A stretch of 23,140 nt of DNA from positions 1 to 23,140 of the forward strand of contig JALNYO010000048.1 of assembly GCA_023229765.1 (NCBI GenBank). Direction: 5' to 3'. Below are positions 6,719-14,100 of the stretch, in pieces. The stretch's first letter is position 1, and each line of letters begins with the position of its first letter. The DNA is from Syntrophales bacterium (GTDB lineage Bacteria > Desulfobacterota > Syntrophia > Syntrophales > UBA5619). A model generated the notes under the pieces. That model saw nothing but the letters and a program-made list of their open reading frames with translations. It had not been told where the DNA came from and searched no databases. The position numbers and the translations under genes are program-made.

Positions 6719-8698
6719 TTACAGCCTGTTCTTGATCAGATCATTGACGACCGCCGGATCGGCGAGCGTGCTGGTGTCGCCGAGGTCCCCGATCTCGTTG
6801 GCGGCTACCTTCTTCAAAATCCGCCGCATGATCTTGCCGCTCCGGGTCTTCGGAAGCCCGTCCGCCCACTGGAGCTTCTCCGGCGTCGCGATGGGGCCGA
6901 TGACATTGCGCACATGCGCGACCAGTTCCCTTTTCAGCTCGTCCGATTTTTCGATTCCCGCCTTCAGCGTCACATACGCGTAAATCGACTGCCCCTTGAT
7001 CTCGTGCGGATAACCGACGACGGCAGACTCGGCGACCTTCTCGTGGGAGTTCAGGGCCGCCTCCACCTCGGCGGTTCCCATCCGGTGGCCGGAGACGTTG
7101 ATCACGTCGTCAATGCGCCCGGTAATCCGGTAATAGCCGTCCTCGTCCCGGAGCGCGCCGTCCCCGGCGAAATAGTAGCCGGGAAACGATTCGAAATAGG
7201 TCGCTTCGTATTTTTTGTGATCCCCGTAGATGGTCCGGGTGATGCCGGGCCAGGGCCGCTTGATGCAGAGGGCGCCGCGGGCGACCGTTTCCTTGAGTTC
7301 CGCGCCGCTGGTATCATCTACCAGGGCGGGAACCACCCCCATGATCGGCAGCGTCGCCATCGCCGGCTTGATCGGAATCGCGCCGGGCAGCGGGAAAATC
7401 ATGAAGCCACCCGTCTCCGTCTGCCACCAGGTATCGACGATCGGGCAGAGCCCCTGGCCGATGACGTTGTAGTACCAGAGCCACGCCTCCGGATTCAGCG
7501 GTTCCCCTACCGAGCCGAGAATCCGCAGCGACGACAGGTCAATCCCCTCCACCCACTGGTTCCCCTCGCGGGCGATCGCGCGGATCGCCGTCGGGGCCGT
7601 GTAAAACTTCGTCACCTTGTATTTTTCGACGATCTGCCAGAATCGGCTGTAGGTCGGGTAGTTGGGAACCCCCTCGAACATCAGCGACGTGCCGCCGTTG
7701 CACAAGGGGCCGTAGAGGACGTAGCTGTGGCCCGTCACCCAGCCGATGTCGGCCGTGCACCACCAGATGTCGTTTTCATTGATGTCGAAACCGAGTTTAT
7801 GCGTGTAGGCGATAAAAAGCAGATAGCCGGCGGTGGTGTGCAGCGCGCCCTTCGGCTTGCCGGTGGAACCGGAGGTATAGAGGATAAAGAGTGGATCCTC
7901 GGCGTCCATCCACTCCGGCTCGCAGAAAACGTCCGCATGCTCCATCTCCTCGTGCCACCACAGATCGCGGCCGGGCGTCCAGTCGATCTTCCCCAGCCGC
8001 TCGCCGACCCTCTTGACCACGATTACCTTTTCGACCGAAGGGCACTCCTTCAGCGCCGCGTCGGCGTCCTTTTTCTGCGGAACGGCTTTTGCCCCGCGAA
8101 ACGAGCCGTCGCAGACGATCAGGACTTTCGCCAGCGAATCCTTGATCCGGACGGCGAGGGCGTCGGGGCTGAAGCCGCCGAAGACGACGGTGTGGATCGC
8201 GCCGATCCGCGCGCAGGCCAGCATCGCAATCCCCGCCTCGGGGACCATCGGCATGTAGATGCAAACGCGATCTCCCTTTTTAATCCCTTGTGATTTTAAG
8301 ACATTGGCAAATTTTGAGACCTCCCGGTGGAGCTCCCGGTAGGTTATTTTCCGCTCCTCCCCCGGCTCGTTTCCGACCCACAAAAGCGCGATCTTATCGC
8401 CCTTTTTTTCGAGGTGGCGGTCAAGACAGTTGTACGACACATTCAGCTTCGCGCCGGCAAAATACCTGACGCTGATCGGCCCCTTGCGGATGTCGAAATT
8501 GGAATCCTCAACCTTCTCCCACTTTTTAAAAAAGGTCAGATATTCATCGGCCTGTTTCGCCCAGAAGGCGGGAGGGTCGTCGAGAAACTGCCGGTAGAGC
8601 GCTTCGTACTCCTGGCGGCTTTTTATATACGATGCTTCCGTTACCCTTTTCGCCGGCGGATAAACCTGCTCCAACTGTGTTTTTTTCGCTTCTTCCAT
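6719..8698 (-). CDS. acs: Acetyl-CoA synthetase (AMP-forming)
   Basis: A 659-residue adenylate-forming enzyme converting acetate, ATP and CoA to acetyl-CoA, AMP and PPi in the cytoplasm. Visible marks are the P-loop-like TSGSTGKPKG (275-284), GWVTGHSYVLYGPL, TWWQTETGG, the YFAGDGALRDEDGYYRITGR hinge region and the C-terminal PKTRSGKIMRR. Lys622 in that motif is the lysine acetylated in well-studied Acs enzymes. The length is typical (about 650). The start at 8698 has AAGGAGG 5-6 nt upstream; an in-frame ATG at 8821 would add 41 residues that do not resemble the family. It is first in the minus-strand block, but a MITE-like repeat separates it from etfB, so co-transcription with etf is uncertain. 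A related short-chain acyl-CoA synthetase activity (propionate) cannot be excluded. Confidence 0.93.
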   Translation of the reverse strand: MEEAKKTQLEQVYPPAKRVTEASYIKSRQEYEALYRQFLDDPPAFWAKQADEYLTFFKKWEKVEDSNFDIRKGPISVRYFAGAKLNVSYNCLDRHLEKKGDKIALLWVGNEPGEERKITYRELHREVSKFANVLKSQGIKKGDRVCIYMPMVPEAGIAMLACARIGAIHTVVFGGFSPDALAVRIKDSLAKVLIVCDGSFRGAKAVPQKKDADAALKECPSVEKVIVVKRVGERLGKIDWTPGRDLWWHEEMEHADVFCEPEWMDAEDPLFILYTSGSTGKPKGALHTTAGYLLFIAYTHKLGFDINENDIWWCTADIGWVTGHSYVLYGPLCNGGTSLMFEGVPNYPTYSRFWQIVEKYKVTKFYTAPTAIRAIAREGNQWVEGIDLSSLRILGSVGEPLNPEAWLWYYNVIGQGLCPIVDTWWQTETGGFMIFPLPGAIPIKPAMATLPIMGVVPALVDDTSGAELKETVARGALCIKRPWPGITRTIYGDHKKYEATYFESFPGYYFAGDGALRDEDGYYRITGRIDDVINVSGHRMGTAEVEAALNSHEKVAESAVVGYPHEIKGQSIYAYVTLKAGIEKSDELKRELVAHVRNVIGPIATPEKLQWADGLPKTRSGKIMRRILKKVAANEIGDLGDTSTLADPAVVNDLIKNRL

Positions 8699-8715
8699 GG
8701 CATCCTCCTTATAAG

Positions 8716-8743
8716 GTTGTACCAGACGACAGCGTTTTGTCAA
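8716..8743 (-). promoter_or_regulatory. Candidate sigma-70 promoter for acs
   Basis: On the minus strand TTGACA (8743-8738) is followed after 16 bp by TACAAC (8721-8716). Transcription would begin only a few bases before the Shine-Dalgarno, giving a very short leader. The match is good at -35 and moderate at -10. Confidence 0.35.
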
Positions 8744-9307
8744 AAACACGCCCCAGAAATTCCCGGTCAAACCACGCCCTCCCCGACCGCGAAGGAAGTT
8801 TTTACGTACCCTGACAGTCAAATGAGATCACTGTTGCATGGCGATTCAGCAACCATGAACGACAGTCACTATTTGACCATAAGTCAGAAACACGCCCTAT
8901 CGGCATTATCTCAAGGTCCAGCCGATGTCAAGGAATATTTCCTCCCTCAACTGCACTTCGCCGACGCTGGTTCGGGCGCAGGCTGTCACGCTGAGGCAAA
9001 AGAAAAACGTCGGCAAGAGCCCTCGGAAAAAATGTGTATCTTTTGACACACCAGCATCGTCCCGCCGTGGCAACACCCCGCTTTCGGGCGGCACGGGCCT
9101 GTTTTTGTTTTTGCCGGATGAGCGCCCTTCAGGAAAGCGCTCTTACCAAGACGAAGGCAGTAAATACGAGTGGTCCCGGGAAAAACCCGGCCCGCTTGCC
9201 GGCTTCTTTCCGGATCGTTGTGCGGCGCCGAGGGGCTATTGGCATGTCTGTTGCTTGATGTCCCCGGCAACTGTGCGCGGAGGGATTTTCCCCGCCCGTA
9301 TTCGGGC
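8744..9307. other. Gene-poor intergenic region between divergent acs and porin gene
   Basis: No reading frame here has both a plausible ribosome binding site and recognisable protein character. One structured spot is visible at 9061-9117: a GC-rich inverted repeat (CGCCGTG...CACGGGC around CCCGCTTTCGGG) followed by TTTTTGTTTTT, which looks like a rightward intrinsic terminator with no annotated gene before it. A short untranslated RNA ending there is possible. I see no tRNA, known riboswitch consensus or integrase remnant. Confidence 0.4.
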
Positions 9308-9336
9308 TTGACAAGGCCGCAAGGCGGTGATAGTTT
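9308..9336 (+). promoter_or_regulatory. Candidate promoter for the porin leader
   Basis: A perfect TTGACA at 9308-9313 is followed by TGATAGTTT at 9328-9336, which offers weak -10 choices (GATAGT at 15 bp or TAGTTT at 17 bp spacing). It would give a leader of about 200 nt before the porin ATG. Confidence 0.35.
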
Positions 9337-9545
9337 CCGCGCCACCGGTAAAAAATCTAATGAAAGGAGGAAACGCCCCCGATAATTTTTCGAAAAAGCG
9401 GTTTTTAAAAGGGATTTTTTCATCCCTCGCCGGCTTCGGAACCGGCTGAAGAAGAGACCGCGGCAGTAGAGGCGCAGCGTGCGCCTTTATTGAAGTTCTC
9501 CCCATGCCCGTGGGGGGTAAAAAAACAACATTCAGGAGGAAAAAA
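9337..9545 (+). promoter_or_regulatory. Hairpin-rich 5' leader of the porin gene
   Basis: Three compact stems precede the porin start: GCCGG/CCGGC around 9430-9446, AGGCGCA/TGCGCCT at 9470-9486 followed by TTTATT, and CCCCA/TGGGG at about 9501-9516, just upstream of the Shine-Dalgarno AGGAGG (9535-9540). A 29-codon frame at 9360-9449 begins with ATG but lacks a ribosome site of its own. An unused AAAGGAGG at 9363-9370 has no start codon at the right distance. This suggests post-transcriptional control or sRNA targeting, as known for many porin mRNAs. No known riboswitch family is recognised. Confidence 0.35.
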
Positions 9546-10862
9546 ATGAAGAAGTTATTTGCAGCATTGCTCGTGCTCGGCCTGATCGTGGCCGTGAGCG
9601 GGACCGCGTCCGCCGTGGACGTAAAGTTCGGCGGGTCGTACTATGTGGCCGGCGTCTATGACAGCAACCCCAACGTGCTGGAAGACAGCTATTCCCGCGC
9701 CTTTTTCTGGCAGCGAATCCGTTTGGAGCCGGTCTTCAAGATCGCCGAAGGCTTGACCTTCACCGCGCGGGTGGACGCAATGGAAAAACAGTGGGGAAAC
9801 GCCTACTGGTTTGGCGCCGATGATGAAACGTTCAGCCGGACTACAAATCCTGTAGGAGTCAACCCCAAAATTCAGGAAAGCATGGAGTGGGAACGGGGCT
9901 ATGTGAATTTTAATACCGGAATCGGCGCCTTCCAGGTCGGCTATCAGCTTGCCGGCGTTTGGGGAACCGTCTTCGCCGACAGCACAGTCACCCGACCGAG
10001 AATCAAAATGACGACGAAGGCAGGCCCGCTGGTAATTGTCGCTCTTTACGAAAAATATACTGAATCCACCAATAACACCATTGCCGGCACCAACGGTCTC
10101 ACGGATGCGGAAGGCGACGGCTATGTTCTCGCGCTTCTTTACCCCTTCAAGGGCGGGCAAACCGGTATCCTCAACGTTTTCCAGAATAAGGCTGATGGAA
10201 GGGTAAGTTTAGCAAATCCAAGCCGTTTAAAGCTTTACCTCTTCGAACCTTTCGTGAAGGCTACCTTCGGGCCGGTTTACTTTGAGGCGGAAGTGGATTA
10301 CATGACAGGCAAGTTAGCTGAGTTCGAAGCGCCTTCTGCTGCTGCGGATGTGGATATAAGAAGCTTGGCAGCCTATGCAATGTTAAAGACCAGCATGGGG
10401 CCGGCAACATTCGGCGCCCAGGTAGGCTATGCGAAAGGCGATAGCGACGGCAATGCAGATGGCAAAAGGGAAGACCTGCTGGGCGGCGGCAACGATTGGG
10501 CTCCCGCGCTGATCCTGATGAGCCTTGACCTGAACACCTGGTCCATGGGTGGTATAAACTCTGCCAACACCACAAAAAACAATATGATACTCTTCAACGC
10601 CTTCGGTTCATACAAGCTTACTCCGAAGGTTGAGCTGGGCGCCGCTCTTACCTATGCGAAAAAGGATAAGGTAGCAGCCGGCTGGGATAAGGATATGGGA
10701 ACGGAATTTGACGTCACGGCAACCTATAAGCTTTACGACAATCTGACCTATATGGTCGGGGCAGGCTATCTGTTTGCCGGCGATTACTTCAAGAGCGGCG
10801 TTGCCGCTGCGAAGGTTGACAACGACTACATCCTGATGAACAAACTGACCCTCAACTTCTAA
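9546..10862 (+). CDS. Outer-membrane beta-barrel porin
   Basis: A 438-residue exported protein. The signal peptide is classic: MKK, a hydrophobic core (residues 4-18) and an ASA cleavage site, giving a mature N-terminus at Val24. The mature part is an alternation of short aromatic, glycine-rich strands (FGGSYYVAGVY, FEAEVDYMTG, LTYMVGAGYLFAG) and ends in NKLTLNF, with the terminal Phe required by the BAM machinery. This fits the homotrimeric porin families of Desulfobacterota, but the solute specificity is unknown. The start at 9546 is chosen over 9504 because of AGGAGG at 9535-9540 and the signal peptide. It is monocistronic, with a strong terminator 40 nt after the stop. It is divergent from acs. 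Confidence 0.85.
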   Translation: MKKLFAALLVLGLIVAVSGTASAVDVKFGGSYYVAGVYDSNPNVLEDSYSRAFFWQRIRLEPVFKIAEGLTFTARVDAMEKQWGNAYWFGADDETFSRTTNPVGVNPKIQESMEWERGYVNFNTGIGAFQVGYQLAGVWGTVFADSTVTRPRIKMTTKAGPLVIVALYEKYTESTNNTIAGTNGLTDAEGDGYVLALLYPFKGGQTGILNVFQNKADGRVSLANPSRLKLYLFEPFVKATFGPVYFEAEVDYMTGKLAEFEAPSAAADVDIRSLAAYAMLKTSMGPATFGAQVGYAKGDSDGNADGKREDLLGGGNDWAPALILMSLDLNTWSMGGINSANTTKNNMILFNAFGSYKLTPKVELGAALTYAKKDKVAAGWDKDMGTEFDVTATYKLYDNLTYMVGAGYLFAGDYFKSGVAAAKVDNDYILMNKLTLNF

Positions 10863-10902
10863 GGGAAGGATTGTTTAGTTTCACGGGATAATTCAAGCTT
10901 GG

Positions 10903-10930
10903 CCCCGGGGAGCAATCCCCGGGGTTTTTT
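10903..10930 (+). terminator. Intrinsic terminator of the porin gene
   Basis: CCCCGGGG (10903-10910), loop AGCAAT, CCCCGGGG (10917-10924), then six T. An 8-bp all-GC stem with a U-tract 40 nt past the stop codon is a textbook Rho-independent terminator. Confidence 0.93.
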
Positions 10931-11083
10931 ATGGGATTATCTATGCCGATTAAAGGGGTCCCCCATCAGGATTAAGGCTGGGATTATGGAATTCATCCAA
11001 CTACCTTTTCTGCATTCGCGGACCAGAAAATATTGGGAGGTGCCTTTTATATGATTATCAAAGTAAGATTGCTGATAAAATAC

Positions 11084-11131
11084 TTGACTGCAAGATTAAA
11101 TATAGCTACCATGCTGTGAAAAGTAGCTACC
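11084..11131 (+). promoter_or_regulatory. Candidate promoter and operator of the toxin-antitoxin operon
   Basis: TTGACT at 11084-11089 is followed after 17 bp by TACCAT (11107-11112). The octamer TAGCTACC occurs twice, at 11103-11110 (touching the -10) and 11124-11131, exactly 21 bp apart, about two helical turns. Each contains the self-complementary core TAGCTA. Phd/YefM-type antitoxins repress their own operons by binding paired short palindromes, so these are good operator candidates. The binding is inference. Confidence 0.5.
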
Positions 11132-11148
11132 GAAAAAGGAGGGTCGCC

Positions 11149-11427
11149 ATGATTAGTGCGGGGATAAAAGATGTCAAGAACAACCTGAGCCGGTTTTTAG
11201 TTCAGGTGAAAGCTGGGGAAGAGATTCAGATCACTGAAAGGGGAATTCCCGTTGCCCGGATATTGAAGGAGAATTATGGAGATATGTCCATCCGCTCAGT
11301 GCTGGGGCACTTGGTTCAGAGAGGGCTGATCGCTTTGCCGAGCAGGAGCATCCGGAAAGACCGTATCCAGGCGGTAGAAGCACCGGGAAAACCAGTTTCG
11401 GAAATAGTGATAGAGGATCGGCGGTGA
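11149..11427 (+). CDS. Phd/YefM-type antitoxin
   Basis: A 92-residue protein beginning MISAGIKDVKNNLSRFLVQV, followed by GEEIQITERGIPVARI. This is the Phd/YefM DNA-binding fold: an N-terminal helix that pairs up subunits, then the strand-turn ERGxPVAxI. The C-terminal half (VLGHLVQRGLIALPSRS...) would wrap and inhibit the toxin. The start at 11149 has AAGGAGGG 5-6 nt upstream; an in-frame ATG at 11116 overlaps the operator region and is rejected. It lies 7 nt upstream of the PIN toxin gene, the standard antitoxin-first order. VapB and Phd labels are used interchangeably for such partners of PIN toxins. Confidence 0.85.
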   Translation: MISAGIKDVKNNLSRFLVQVKAGEEIQITERGIPVARILKENYGDMSIRSVLGHLVQRGLIALPSRSIRKDRIQAVEAPGKPVSEIVIEDRR

Positions 11428-11434
11428 ACGGCAG

Positions 11435-11878
11435 ATGATTCTGTACCTCGACACGAGCGCACTGGTAAAACGATACTTCAAGGAACCTTATTCCGATGAG
11501 ATCATATTCAGATGGAAATCGGCCGTACAAATCGTCACATCCTTTGTCGCTTACGCGGAAACGATGGCTTCCATAAATCGAAAGAAACGGGAGGCGGAGC
11601 TTGCCGATACACTGATCCGGGAAGCAGTGGACTCTTTTCTTCGGGACTGGGAGAGCTTTATCCGTGTGGAGGTCAGCGGCGAAATCAATGGTTACATAGA
11701 TCGGGTAGTTGAAAAATATCCTCTTAGAGGTTTCGACGCAATCCATCTCGCATCGGCGCTGGCGATCCGGGAAGTGCTTCCTGAAGATTTCGTATTTGCC
11801 TGTTTTGACGACAGGCTCTCCCGCGCTGCTCGGTCGGAAGGATTGCAAACTTTTCCACCTGAAGATACAGCTGGTTAG
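11435..11878 (+). CDS. vapC: PIN-domain ribonuclease toxin (VapC family)
   Basis: A 147-residue PIN-domain protein. The four acidic residues that hold Mg2+ in VapC nucleases are present: Asp6 (MILYLDTSALVKRY), Glu42 (SFVAYAETMAS), Asp101 (GFDAIHLASAL) and Asp125 (FACFDDRLSRAA). The length matches the family (130-150). Known members cleave tRNA or rRNA when their antitoxin is degraded; the target of this one cannot be predicted. It starts 7 nt after the antitoxin stop without a strong ribosome site, so translation is probably coupled to the antitoxin, which keeps toxin output lower. An intact active site argues that the gene is functional. Confidence 0.9.
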   Translation: MILYLDTSALVKRYFKEPYSDEIIFRWKSAVQIVTSFVAYAETMASINRKKREAELADTLIREAVDSFLRDWESFIRVEVSGEINGYIDRVVEKYPLRGFDAIHLASALAIREVLPEDFVFACFDDRLSRAARSEGLQTFPPEDTAG

Positions 11879-11910
11879 TGCACTCAAGATCGAAACCATG
11901 GAGGTCTGAA

Positions 11911-12132
11911 ATGCAGGTTTACACTTATTCAGAGGCCCGACAAAAATTAGCCTTTGTTCTTGAACAAGCTGAAAATACTGGAAAGATTGTAATAAGAAGA
12001 AAAGATGGTCGCACCTTTGCCCTGATTCCGGAGAAACTCCTCTCTTCCCCACTGGATGTGCCATCAATCAAGTCCAATATTACAACGCAACAAATAGTCG
12101 ATATCGTTAGAGAAGGAAGAGAACGGGATTAA
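11911..12132 (+). CDS. Second Phd-like antitoxin, without its own toxin
   Basis: A 73-residue protein, MQVYTYSEARQKLAFVLEQA, followed by GKIVIRRKDGRTFALIPEKL. This is again the Phd/YefM fold (Y-S-E-A-R-x-x-L, then the RRKDGRxFALIP strand). GGAGG lies 7 nt before the chosen ATG at 11911; an upstream in-frame ATG at 11878 overlaps the toxin stop region and is less likely. It starts 32 nt after the PIN toxin stop, and no toxin follows: the next gene encodes an FmdB zinc ribbon. It may be an orphan antitoxin, an extra regulator or anti-toxin for the same operon, or the survivor of a pair whose toxin was lost. Confidence 0.75.
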   Translation: MQVYTYSEARQKLAFVLEQAENTGKIVIRRKDGRTFALIPEKLLSSPLDVPSIKSNITTQQIVDIVREGRERD

Positions 12133-12147
12133 TAAGAGAAAACAACA

Positions 12148-12333
12148 ATGCCGATTTATGAGTATGAGTGCTTATCCTGCGGCCAGAGCTTCGAGCGGGT
12201 GATGCGGCTTACGGAAGACGCTCCCCCCTGCCCATCCTGTGGAGCTTCCCAGGTAAAAAAACTTGTCGCCCCGTTTCGGACAAACGCGTGGGCGAATTTT
12301 CTCGACGGGATGGAAAAAAAGGTAAGTCGATAA
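12148..12333 (+). CDS. FmdB-family zinc-ribbon protein
   Basis: A 61-residue protein, MPIYEYECLSCGQSFERV, with two CxxC knuckles (C8-C11 and C28-C31) that should bind one zinc ion. This is the FmdB/CxxC_CxxC_SSSS regulatory-protein family, small cytoplasmic proteins of unclear role, named after a gene near formamidase/amidase operons and widespread in anaerobes. The start lies 15 nt after the antitoxin stop. The stop codon is the first codon of a three-fold 9-bp tandem repeat (12331-12357), which suggests the original C-terminus may have been altered by repeat insertion. Confidence 0.85.
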   Translation: MPIYEYECLSCGQSFERVMRLTEDAPPCPSCGASQVKKLVAPFRTNAWANFLDGMEKKVSR

Positions 12334-12357
12334 ATTGGATAAATTGGATAAATTGGG
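12331..12357 (+). repeat. Three tandem 9-bp units TAAATTGGA, followed by GGGGACAGCC
   Basis: TAAATTGGA, TAAATTGGA and TAAATTGGG lie head to tail at 12331-12339, 12340-12348 and 12349-12357, leading into GGGGACAGCCACTAAT. Each unit starts with TAA in the FmdB frame, so any copy number terminates the protein at once. AATTGGGGACAGCCAC-type strings recur around dispersed intergenic repeats in many bacterial genomes. That association comes from general recall, not from this window. Confidence 0.6.
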
Positions 12358-12414
12358 GACAGCCACTAATTTCGAAGGAGCTCCCTTAAAAAAACACTAA
12401 ATTTAAAGACCCCT

Positions 12415-14058
12415 ATGGAGATATATGGCGAACTAACCGGACTGGCGCCGGCGGAAAAGAAGATGCTGGAGCGTCTGTACCAGAGGCGCGTCCCGGCGGA
12501 TGTAATTGTTACCCCTGAGCTGGCGCGCCAGCTTGCAGAAATCTCCCGGGAGATCAATCGGCAGATAGGGCTGCTGCTCTCCCGTCGGGGGGAGGTCGCC
12601 TTCGTCATTGTCGGGTCGCACCACAGCATCATGATCCCCAGTCTCGACGCGTTTCGTTCTTCATCACGCCGTTTTCGAGGGCTCCGGCTGATCCACACCC
12701 ACTTGAACAGCGAGGCATTAACGACGGATGACCTCGTCGATCTGGCGATGCTCCGCCTTGATCTGATCTGCGCCATCGAGGCAGGCGAAGACGGCCTGCC
12801 CGGGTACGCCCACATCGCCCATCTGATCCCCGAAAATCCGGAGGGGCGTTACTGGGAGATACTCCCGCCACTTCTTCCAGGTGCGCTCGATATTGATTTT
12901 ACGTCGTTTATTGCCGCCCTCGAAGGAGAATTCGCAAAAAATCAGAAAGGGCGCCAAACTGAAGCCCGCGAGCGGGCGATTATCGTCCGGGTTGAAACAA
13001 ATCCCGCTCGCGACGGCGAAGCCTCCGTCCAGGAATTGAAGGAATTGTGCCGCACCGCCGGGGTCGAGGTTTTCGACGCCGTCATTCAGCATCGTCCCCA
13101 GCTCGACCCGCGTTTTCTGATCGGCAAGGGGAAACTCTCCGATACGGTTATCCGCGCCCTGCAGATGGACGCAAACATCCTCGTCTTCGACCATGAGTTG
13201 ACCGCCTCCCAGACGGGTTCCCTCTGCGATTTCACCGAGATGAAGGTGATTGACCGCACCCAGGTGATCCTCGACATCTTCGCCCGGAACGCCCGCAGCC
13301 GCGAGGCAAAAATCCAGGTCGAACTCGCCCAGCTCAAATACCGTCTCCCTCGGCTGACGAAGCAGGACTCGGGTCTCTCCCGGCTGACCGGCGGCATCGG
13401 CGGCACCGGCCCCGGCGAAACAAAGCTGGAAATTGACCGCCGGCGCATCCGCGACCGGATAACCCGGCTCGAAAAGGAGCTGAAGGACGCAGAAAAAGCC
13501 CGGGGACAACGGCGGAACCGCAGAAATAAACAGGGCATTCCGGTGATCTCGATTGTCGGCTACACCAATGCCGGCAAGTCAACGCTGTTGAACGCGCTGA
13601 CAAAGAGCGCCGTCGCCTCCGCAGACCGGTTTTTCGCAACGCTCGATACGAAAAGCGCGCGCCTGCGCTTTCCACAGGACACCGAGGCGCTGATAACCGA
13701 CACGGTCGGCTTCATCCGGGAGCTGCCGAAGGAACTCTTTGCCGCTTTCCGGGCGACGCTTGATGAGTTGCAGGACGCAGACATCCTGCTGCATGTAATC
13801 GACATAGCCAACCCGGCCTTCGAGGAACAGATCACGGCTGTCGAAAAAATCCTCGCGGAGCTTGACCTGGCCGGCAAGCCAACCCTCCGCGCCTTCAACA
13901 AGATCGACCGGCTTGCCGACCCCTCAACGCTCCGGGCCCTCTGCCGCCGCTTTAATGCAGTGCCAATCAGCGCCCTTGCCCCCGCCACCTTTCCCCCCTT
14001 GCTGGTCAAACTTGCGCGGATAATCAGGGACAGAGCCCCTATTTCGCTCGCGAAGTAG
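12415..14058 (+). CDS. hflX: GTPase HflX
   Basis: A 547-residue HflX, a ribosome-associated GTPase that splits or rescues stalled 70S ribosomes under stress. The order is: an N-terminal extension common in this lineage (MEIYGELTGLAPAEKK... to about 180), the HflX ATP/nucleotide-binding domain with HRPQLDPRFLIGKGKL, the glycine-rich linker GGIGGTGPGETKLE, a coiled-coil (about 345-372), then the G domain with G1 GYTNAGKS (382-389), G3 DTVG (429-432) and G4 NKID (495-498). The start is weakly supported by ribosome-site sequence but matches the family N-terminus. The final residues, ARIIRDRAPISLAK, are encoded by a long inverted repeat (14014-14083), and the stop codon lies at the start of its 3' arm, so the C-terminal tail is repeat-derived. 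Confidence 0.95.
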   Translation: MEIYGELTGLAPAEKKMLERLYQRRVPADVIVTPELARQLAEISREINRQIGLLLSRRGEVAFVIVGSHHSIMIPSLDAFRSSSRRFRGLRLIHTHLNSEALTTDDLVDLAMLRLDLICAIEAGEDGLPGYAHIAHLIPENPEGRYWEILPPLLPGALDIDFTSFIAALEGEFAKNQKGRQTEARERAIIVRVETNPARDGEASVQELKELCRTAGVEVFDAVIQHRPQLDPRFLIGKGKLSDTVIRALQMDANILVFDHELTASQTGSLCDFTEMKVIDRTQVILDIFARNARSREAKIQVELAQLKYRLPRLTKQDSGLSRLTGGIGGTGPGETKLEIDRRRIRDRITRLEKELKDAEKARGQRRNRRNKQGIPVISIVGYTNAGKSTLLNALTKSAVASADRFFATLDTKSARLRFPQDTEALITDTVGFIRELPKELFAAFRATLDELQDADILLHVIDIANPAFEEQITAVEKILAELDLAGKPTLRAFNKIDRLADPSTLRALCRRFNAVPISALAPATFPPLLVKLARIIRDRAPISLAK

Positions 14059-14083
14059 GGGCTCTGTCCCCGATTATCCGCGC
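14014..14083. repeat. Near-perfect 70-bp hairpin repeat at the hflX 3' end (GGGACAGAGCCCC family)
   Basis: The 28-bp arms 14014-14041 and 14056-14083 are reverse complements with a single mismatch, and the 14-bp loop itself contains TTCGC/GCGAA. The core is AATCAGGGACAGAGCCCCTA. The 5' arm is translated as the HflX C-terminus, and the hflX stop TAG (14056-14058) begins the 3' arm. The RNA hairpin would shield the hflX mRNA end or stop transcription. There is no U-tract, so it is not a standard terminator. Confidence 0.85.
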
Positions 14084-14100
14084 GACCTTGCCTGGCCGCA

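Noticed and set aside
4626..8293. Long plus-strand open frames opposite etfA/etfB and acs
   Set aside because: They are shadows of the strongly supported minus-strand genes; the composition is Arg/His-rich and no family is recognisable.
9360..9449. 29-codon frame in the porin leader as a leader peptide
   Set aside because: No ribosome site precedes its ATG, and it contains no amino-acid run suggesting attenuation.
9337..9545. c-di-GMP (GEMM) riboswitch in the porin leader
   Set aside because: The conserved GEMM core strings are absent; only generic hairpins are present.
11051..11119. 22-codon frame MIIKVRLLIKYLTARLNIATM upstream of the antitoxin
   Set aside because: The GGGAGG site is 10 nt away, and the frame overlaps the proposed promoter and operator. 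It is more likely chance, though not excluded.
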